From contig SFFD01000016.1 of assembly GCA_004556975.1 (NCBI GenBank), positions 1-28,003 on the forward strand: a stretch of DNA of 28,003 nucleotides, read 5' to 3'. The stretch is from Oscillospiraceae bacterium (lineage in GTDB: Bacteria; Bacillota; Clostridia; Oscillospirales; Ruminococcaceae). The notes under the pieces were generated by a model. That model saw nothing but the letters and a program-made list of their open reading frames with translations, ran no database searches and was not told the origin of the DNA. Every line of letters starts with the position of its first letter. Positions within the stretch are counted from its first letter, which is position 1. Position numbers and translations under genes: made by a program. Shown in pieces: positions 23,803 to 28,003 of the stretch.

Positions 23803-23887
23803 GGGAGTGTACCCAAGCGGCCAAAGGGGGCAGACTGTAAATCTGTTGTCAGTGACTACGGTGGTTCGAACCCACCCGCTCCCACCA
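23803..23887 (+). tRNA. tRNA-Tyr (GTA)
   Basis: A class II tRNA with a long variable arm: acceptor stem GGGAGTG/CGCTCCC, anticodon loop CTGTAAA (anticodon GTA), T-arm GGTTCGAACCC and an encoded CCA end. It lies 35 bases after tRNA-Thr and is cotranscribed with it. As a UAU/UAC-reading tRNA (A37 after GUA) it is a typical substrate of MiaB, encoded in this window. Confidence 0.96.
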
Positions 23888-23888
23888 G

Positions 23889-23918
23889 AAAAAAAGCAGC
23901 CTAAGGGCTGCTTTTTTT
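23889..23918 (+). terminator. Terminator of the tRNA operon
   Basis: AAAAAAAGCAGCC and GGCTGCTTTTTTT pair around a TAAG loop, directly after the CCA end of tRNA-Tyr. Confidence 0.88.
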
Positions 23919-23920
23919 CA

Positions 23921-24106
23921 GCGAAATTTGCCCTTGCGGGCAAGTGAAATACGCCTTCGGCGTGTGAAATACAACAAGTTGTGTGAAATATTCGCCGCGC
24001 GAATGTGGGCAAATTTCATTTCACATTTGCCGCAAGGCAAATATTTCACGATTGCCGAAAGGCAAGCATTTCACATCTTGCGCAAGCAAAATATTTCACT
24101 TGAAAT
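23921..24106 (+). repeat. Array of mini-hairpins alternating with GTGAAATA / TATTTCAC octamers
   Basis: Three GTGAAATA octamers (23944, 23964 and 23983) are followed by TTTCAC-bearing octamers in the opposite orientation (ending at 24024, then 24042-24049, 24067-24074 and 24092-24099). Between them sit self-complementary units: 23928-23943, 23951-23963, 23971-23982, 23990-24004, 24025-24042, 24052-24065 and 24077-24086. Each is a perfect stem of 4-7 pairs; the units at 24025 and 24052 have GCAA and GAAA loops. AAATTTGCCC at 23924-23933 is the exact reverse complement of 24007-24016, bracketing the first half. The array ends 30 bases before the four-helix-bundle gene. It is not a coding region: the frame that reads through it has no ribosome binding site. 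Confidence 0.75.
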
Positions 24107-24135
24107 TTTATAGTATGGCGAAAAGGAAGAATATC

Positions 24136-24480
24136 ATGGCTGAATCGAAAGTGAGAGAGTTTGCGGTTCAATTTGCGGTTGACGCAGTTAAGTATTGCGA
24201 AACTATAAAAGGTCATTATTCCATTGTAAATCAGCTTGAACGTTCAGCGACCTCAATCGGTGCAAATATTCATGAAGCTAATTACGCACACGGAAAACCG
24301 GACTTTATTTCCAAGCTTCAAATCGCATTGAAAGAGTGCTATGAAACAGAGTACTGGCTTGAGCTGTTTGTTAAGGCAGAAATCTCGGACAAAGATACAG
24401 TCAAAGCTTTGTATAACCAGTGCGGAACGATACGCAGAATCCTCATCTCCTCCATCAACACTGCAAAAAGTAATCTATAA
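24136..24480 (+). CDS. Four-helix-bundle protein (S23/Avd-like)
   Basis: A 114-residue helical protein of the family known as S23 or four helix bundle protein (TIGR02436), found as an ORF inside intervening sequences of 23S rRNA genes in some bacteria, and related to the Avd protein of diversity-generating retroelements. The hallmarks QLERSATSIGANIHEANYA (about residues 34-52) and IALKECYETEYWLELF (about 63-78) are clear. There is no 23S rRNA gene and no reverse transcriptase in this window. The start at 24136 follows AAGGAAG. The gene is preceded by the hairpin array and followed by a stem-loop at 24494-24526. Its function is unknown; nucleic-acid binding is inferred from relatives. Confidence 0.9.
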   Translation: MAESKVREFAVQFAVDAVKYCETIKGHYSIVNQLERSATSIGANIHEANYAHGKPDFISKLQIALKECYETEYWLELFVKAEISDKDTVKALYNQCGTIRRILISSINTAKSNL

Positions 24481-24548
24481 TATATGTATATATCAGCAGT
24501 CAACGATTTTTTGGCACAGACTGCTGTTTGCCCAAAATTCATACACAT

Positions 24549-24586
24549 AAAAGCCCTGTGACTAAAATTTAGTCACAGGGCTTTTT
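24549..24586 (+). terminator. Terminator after the four-helix-bundle gene
   Basis: AAAGCCCTGTGACTAAA and TTTAGTCACAGGGCTTT form a near-perfect hairpin followed by T. It separates the four-helix-bundle unit from oleate hydratase. Confidence 0.85.
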
Positions 24587-24593
24587 CTGTTGA

Positions 24594-24621
24594 TTGTAAA
24601 TACCCGAAAACAGGATATAAT
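24594..24621 (+). promoter_or_regulatory. Candidate sigma-A promoter of ohyA
   Basis: TTGTAA (24594-24599) and a perfect TATAAT (24616-24621) are 16 bases apart, 35 bases before the start codon. Confidence 0.55.
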
Positions 24622-24656
24622 TAAGGCCGTAAGATAAATTTCAGGAGGTCTTAATT

Positions 24657-26450
24657 ATGTATTATTCTGCAGGAACTTATGAATCCTTCGCACACCCTGA
24701 GAAACCCAAGGGTGTTGATAAAAAATCCGCTTATGTTATCGGAACCGGCCTCGCCGGTCTGACTGCGGCGTTCTACCTTGTGCGTGACGGACAGATGAAA
24801 GGCGAAAACATTCACGTTTTTGAAAAGCTTGAGCTTGCCGGCGGCAGCTGCGACGGCTATAAAGACGTCACCAAGGGTTTCTATATGCGCGGCGGCAGAG
24901 AAATGGACAACCATTTCGAGGTTATGTGGGACACCTTCCGTGATGTTCCCTCCATAGAAACCCCCGGCGTTTCCGTTTTGGACGAATACTACTGGCTCAA
25001 TAAACACGACCCGAACTACTCCCTTTGCCGCGCAACCGTAAACCGCGGACAGGACGCTCACACCGATAAGCAGTTCAAGCTTGACAAGGAATCCGCCATG
25101 GCTCTCTCCAAGCTCTTTATGACTCCGGAGGAACAGCTTGAGGACAAGAAGATTTCCGATGTTCTGCCCGACAGCTTCTGGGAAACAAACTTCTGGCTTT
25201 ATTGGCAGACCATGTTCGCATTCCAGCGCTGGTCAAGCGCCCTTGAAATGAAACGCTACCTCTGCCGCTATGTTCACCACATTGACGGTCTGCCGGATTT
25301 CAGCGCGCTGCGTTTCACCAAATACAACCAGTACGAAAGCATGATTTTGCCCCTCGTAAAATATCTTGAATCCCACGGCGTAGCAATCGAATATGGAATG
25401 GATGTAAAGAACGTAATCATCGAAACCGAGGGCAGCAAGAAAACCGCAAAGCAGATTGTCTATGTCAAGGACGGCAAGCAGCAGACCATTGACCTTACCG
25501 AAAACGACCTTGTGTTCATTACGAACGGCTGCTGCACAGACACCTCCTGCTACGGCGACCAGACCCACGCTCCGGATCTCTCCGGCATAAAGAACGGCTG
25601 CGGCGAGTCTTGGGATATGTGGAAAGCTATTGCGGCGCAGGCAAAGCACGGCGAATTCGGCAACCCCGATGTGTTCTGCACCAATGTTGACGCCACCAAC
25701 TGGATGAGCGCCACCGTTGCCACCTCCGACGAAGAAATCATCAAGCATATTATGAATGTCTGCAAGCGTGACCCCCGCAGCGGTAAGGTTACCACCGGCG
25801 GTATTGTCACCGTAAAGGACAGCATCGATAATTGGTATCTCTCATGGACTATCAACCGTCAACCCCAGTTCAAATCTCAGGATAAGAATATGGTTCTTGT
25901 GTGGCTGTACTCCCTTAACACCAACAAAGAGGGCAACTACGTCAAGAAAGCCATGCGCGACTGCACCGGCGAAGAGGTTTGCCGCGAGTGGCTTTATCAC
26001 ATCGGCGTGCCGGAGGATAAAATCGCCGACCTTGCAAAGAATGCCTGCAACACCACGACCTGCTTTATGCCTTATATCAACGCATTCTTCCAGCCCAGAA
26101 AGAACTCCGACCGCCCAAAGGTCGTTCCCGACGGCGCAGTGAACTTCGCATTCATCGGTCAGTTCGCAGAAACTCCCCGCGATACCATTTTCACCACAGA
26201 ATACTCCATGCGCACCGGTATGGAATCCGTTTATACGCTGCTTGACATTGACCGCGGCGTGCCGGAGGTTTGGGGCAGCAAATATGATGTCCGCGAGCTG
26301 CTTCGCGCCTGCTACTATGCCATTGACAAGAAGCCCATAACCGAAGTTAAGCTCTCCTTCAAGGAAAAAGAGCTGCTCAAAGTCGTTATGAAGAGAATTA
26401 AAGGCACCGACATCGAAATTCTGCTTAAAGAAAGCGGACTTATCGAATAA
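24657..26450 (+). CDS. ohyA: Oleate hydratase
   Basis: A 597-residue FAD-dependent enzyme (formerly myosin-cross-reactive antigen) that adds water across the cis-9 double bond of unsaturated fatty acids, for example oleate to 10-hydroxystearate. The start MYYSAGTYESFAHPEKPKG is typical. The FAD-binding GTGLAGL is at 29-35, GGREMDNHFE carries catalytic Glu82 and Tyr201 lies at the position of the catalytic tyrosine of the Staphylococcus enzyme. The length is full. In gut Firmicutes it detoxifies host and dietary unsaturated fatty acids. AGGAGGTC precedes the ATG. Codon use looks richer in C-ending codons than in most neighbours, which could mean high expression or transfer. Confidence 0.97.
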   Translation: MYYSAGTYESFAHPEKPKGVDKKSAYVIGTGLAGLTAAFYLVRDGQMKGENIHVFEKLELAGGSCDGYKDVTKGFYMRGGREMDNHFEVMWDTFRDVPSIETPGVSVLDEYYWLNKHDPNYSLCRATVNRGQDAHTDKQFKLDKESAMALSKLFMTPEEQLEDKKISDVLPDSFWETNFWLYWQTMFAFQRWSSALEMKRYLCRYVHHIDGLPDFSALRFTKYNQYESMILPLVKYLESHGVAIEYGMDVKNVIIETEGSKKTAKQIVYVKDGKQQTIDLTENDLVFITNGCCTDTSCYGDQTHAPDLSGIKNGCGESWDMWKAIAAQAKHGEFGNPDVFCTNVDATNWMSATVATSDEEIIKHIMNVCKRDPRSGKVTTGGIVTVKDSIDNWYLSWTINRQPQFKSQDKNMVLVWLYSLNTNKEGNYVKKAMRDCTGEEVCREWLYHIGVPEDKIADLAKNACNTTTCFMPYINAFFQPRKNSDRPKVVPDGAVNFAFIGQFAETPRDTIFTTEYSMRTGMESVYTLLDIDRGVPEVWGSKYDVRELLRACYYAIDKKPITEVKLSFKEKELLKVVMKRIKGTDIEILLKESGLIE

Positions 26451-26465
26451 TTCCCCTAAAAGTGC

Positions 26466-26495
26466 AAAGAGCGCCTGCGAAAGCGGGCGCTTTTT
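26466..26495 (+). terminator. Terminator of ohyA
   Basis: AGCGCCTGC pairs with GCGGGCGCT (one G-T pair) around a GAAA loop, followed by TTTTT, 16 bases after the ohyA stop. Confidence 0.85.
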
Positions 26496-26506
26496 GTGTG
26501 AAAGTA

Positions 26507-26534
26507 TTGACAAATTGTGCGAAAAGGTTAATAA
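26507..26534 (+). promoter_or_regulatory. Promoter of the B12 riboswitch transcript
   Basis: A perfect TTGACA (26507-26512), about 16 bases and TAATAA (26529-26534) lie just before the aptamer. The exact -10 within the AT-rich run is uncertain. Confidence 0.55.
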
Positions 26535-26554
26535 TAATGCTCGAAGTGAATAGA

Positions 26555-26780
26555 GCATACGGAACACGGTCGGCGAAAGCCGACACAGAGGAACGGGGTG
26601 CGAATCCCCGACGCAGAAACGGCACTGTAAGGTGTATGTTCTTTCCGATTGGCGCAGGTGCGCCGGTCACTCGGGTAAAACCGGGGAAGGCTTTGCGGAA
26701 AGAATGGGATTTTGACCCACGCACCGAGTCAGGATATTCGGTTCCGATTTTTTCACCGGCTTTCCCGATGGGATGTATGC
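26555..26780 (+). promoter_or_regulatory. Cobalamin riboswitch aptamer
   Basis: The sequence carries the conserved B12-sensing core: CGAATCCCCGACGCAG (26601-26616), GGCACTGTAA (26621-26630) and GAGTCAGGATA (26726-26736). GCATAC (26555-26560) and GTATGC (26775-26780) can form the closing P1 stem. Binding of adenosyl- or other cobalamins in this class usually turns downstream expression off. It lies upstream of a terminator hairpin and a secreted protein gene. Confidence 0.88.
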
Positions 26781-26798
26781 GAGTGCATAAATGCGTTT

Positions 26799-26832
26799 GC
26801 ACCGAAGCTTTTGTGGCTTCGGTGCTTTTTTA
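26799..26832 (+). terminator. Riboswitch-controlled terminator
   Basis: GCACCGAAGC (26799-26808) pairs with GCTTCGGTGC (26816-26825), followed by seven T. It lies 18 bases after the aptamer and is the likely expression platform: terminated when cobalamin is bound. Confidence 0.85.
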
Positions 26833-26844
26833 TTCTGGCGAGGC

Positions 26845-26925
26845 GGAGCGGAACCGCTCCCATTCTTTACTGTGTAAAGAATGATATGCTCTGTTCATGG
26901 AACGGCAATAACAGCCTTTCGGCTG
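26845..26925 (+). promoter_or_regulatory. Three consecutive hairpins in the leader after the terminator
   Basis: Perfect stems are found at 26845-26860 (GGAGCGG/CCGCTCC), 26861-26883 (CATTCTTTAC/GTAAAGAATG) and 26912-26925 (CAGCC/GGCTG). None has a T tract. They lie between the riboswitch terminator and the start of the secreted protein gene and may affect mRNA stability or compete in folding; no role is shown. Confidence 0.4.
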
Positions 26926-26964
26926 ATTGCAAATATTTTTGAGTTTCAAAAGGAGGAAATTTCA

Positions 26965-28003
26965 ATGAAGAAATTCCTGTCATTATTGCTTGCGGCAATG
27001 ATGATATTTTCCGTACTGCCGACGGCGGCGCTTGCCGACGGCATGAAAACCCTTGACATGGCGCCCGTGGGCGAGGTTTCCACCCCGGCGGAGGAACCAG
27101 CACAGCCGGCAGAACCCGCACAGCCCGCCGCACCTGCGGAAGAACCCGCCGAGGAACCCGCGGCTGAGGAAAACGAAGCCCCGGTGCTCAGAGCACCCGC
27201 GGCAGCCGGAGCGGCAGTTCCCGCACCGAGCGCAACAAACGGCTTTGTTGAAGAAATATATTTCCCTGTTTCTGCGCAAAAAGCAGCGGGTGACAAGCTT
27301 GAGCGCATTCAGGGCTTTACTTTTGATAAAAATGTTACAAGCTACGATGTGGTTTTGCCGGAAATACCGGGAGCATCTGGTCCATCTTCGGTGTATTTTG
27401 GAATAGCTATACCGAGCAGTTATGTTGGCGGTTCGGACGATCTTTACTATCAGGTGTACTTTAATGGTGTTCTTAAAACCGCAAAGCCTGTAAAGCTTAA
27501 AGAAGCGGCAACAAAAGTTATGGCAATGATGTATATGAAAGACATCAAAGTCGGAAAAGTAAGCAAAATGACCATCGTAGTGGGATTGGTTAATCCCTCG
27601 AAAACGGCTTTTGAATATTCCGATGTCTACGAGTTCAATTTGACCCGTCAAGCTTCAATAAAGACAATGCAGTTGTCTGTGGGCGGGAGCAGCTTGGCGG
27701 TTTCTCCGACTCCGGATTTTACACAGGCACCCTATGTGCGTGATTATTATGTTATTACACCCGAAAACAACGTAACTCTTAATATCACTGCTTCCTCCGG
27801 AGCTAAAATATATGTTGGCGAGAACGAAATTGTCGGCGGCAAGGATACTGAAATAGACCTTGCACAGTACCGCACGGGAGAAAGCTCCGCAAAGCTGCCT
27901 GTGACAATAAAACATGACAGCGGCGAAGTAAAATCCGAAACCACGTATAATATATATGTAAGCAGCAAAGATTACACCCCGGTTATTACCGAGCAGCCGA
28001 AAA
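26965..28003 (+). CDS. Secreted protein under B12 riboswitch control, 5' part
   Basis: The reading frame is open to the window end, giving 346 visible residues. It begins with a clear Sec signal peptide (MKKFLSLLLAAMMIFSVLPTAALA, cleavage likely after residue 24, where the mature part starts DGMK). Residues about 35-95 are a Pro/Glu/Ala-rich spacer. From about 95 onward the sequence is beta-rich; residues about 233-332 resemble the cadherin-like beta-sandwich domain (LSVGGSSL near the start, SETTYNIYV at the end). AAAAGGAGG precedes the ATG. The cobalamin riboswitch just upstream suggests a role in capturing B12 or a corrinoid at the cell surface, perhaps by a C-terminal domain outside the window; this is inference. 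No sortase or membrane anchor is visible in the part present. Confidence 0.85.
   Translation, partial: MKKFLSLLLAAMMIFSVLPTAALADGMKTLDMAPVGEVSTPAEEPAQPAEPAQPAAPAEEPAEEPAAEENEAPVLRAPAAAGAAVPAPSATNGFVEEIYFPVSAQKAAGDKLERIQGFTFDKNVTSYDVVLPEIPGASGPSSVYFGIAIPSSYVGGSDDLYYQVYFNGVLKTAKPVKLKEAATKVMAMMYMKDIKVGKVSKMTIVVGLVNPSKTAFEYSDVYEFNLTRQASIKTMQLSVGGSSLAVSPTPDFTQAPYVRDYYVITPENNVTLNITASSGAKIYVGENEIVGGKDTEIDLAQYRTGESSAKLPVTIKHDSGEVKSETTYNIYVSSKDYTPVITEQPK

Noticed and set aside
23921..24106. CRISPR array
   Set aside because: The repeated octamer is far too short, it changes orientation midway and the intervening units are self-complementary and 11-18 bases long. No cas gene is present.
23983..24135. 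An N-terminal extension of the four-helix-bundle protein through the hairpin array
   Set aside because: It would start at GTG inside the array, has no ribosome binding site and would add a sequence dictated by the hairpins. The ATG at 24136 has a good site and gives the usual family length.
24136..24480. A diversity-generating retroelement based on the Avd-like protein
   Set aside because: No reverse transcriptase, no template or variable repeat pair and no C-type-lectin target is visible in the window.

Overview
The window looks like chromosome of a spore-forming, anaerobic member of the Clostridia, most likely an Oscillospiraceae/Ruminococcaceae-type gut bacterium. The indicators are an alpha/beta-type small acid-soluble spore protein, SpoIIR, a membrane pyrophosphatase of the K+-dependent type, NdoA-type MazF, MiaB next to a YlbF-family protein, strong AGGAGG-type ribosome binding sites, frequent TTG starts and CCA-encoding tRNA genes. 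No phage, plasmid or insertion-sequence gene is visible. Most of the window is core metabolism and regulation, tightly packed.

Layout. 1-2340: spore protein gene (minus), a small DUF6514-like gene, a cysteine-rich conserved protein (plus) and cytidine deaminase (minus). 2340-3750: a DUF1015 protein (minus), divergent from phosphofructokinase. 3750-7630: plus-strand genes for phosphofructokinase, phosphopantetheinyl transferase, an RlmI-type rRNA methyltransferase and a YitT-type membrane protein. 7637-8173: NdoA/MazF toxin (minus) back to back with miaB, with no antitoxin gene beside it. 8174-10700: miaB, ylbF-like, deoC (plus). 10705-23431: a long minus-strand block. In order of transcription it holds a heterodimeric ABC exporter pair plus a phosphodiesterase, then a compact operon (PHP protein, Lrp/AsnC regulator, aminotransferase, IspE fused to a ProX-type tRNA-editing domain, GNAT), then spoIIR, hppA and a small alarmone synthetase. 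23640-23920: tRNA-Thr and tRNA-Tyr under one promoter and one terminator. 23921-24480: an unusual array of small hairpins leading into a four-helix-bundle (S23/Avd-like) protein gene. 24590-26500: oleate hydratase. 26500-28003: a cobalamin riboswitch with terminator, then the 5' part of a secreted protein gene that runs off the window.

Most notable points. (1) A single ORF joins a complete IspE kinase to a complete prolyl-tRNA editing (ProX/YbaK-like) domain. (2) The ribosome binding site of spoIIR lies in the 3' arm of a terminator-like hairpin whose 5' arm overlaps the -10 of a good sigma-F promoter candidate, so only the sporulation transcript would escape the hairpin. (3) A histidinol-phosphatase-like PHP protein has lost four metal-ligand positions. 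(4) The hairpin/octamer array before the four-helix-bundle gene has an ordered inverted architecture that no simple feature explains. (5) A B12 riboswitch controls a secreted protein rather than a biosynthesis or transport gene. (6) An orphan MazF gene and miaB have divergent promoters with overlapping -35 boxes.
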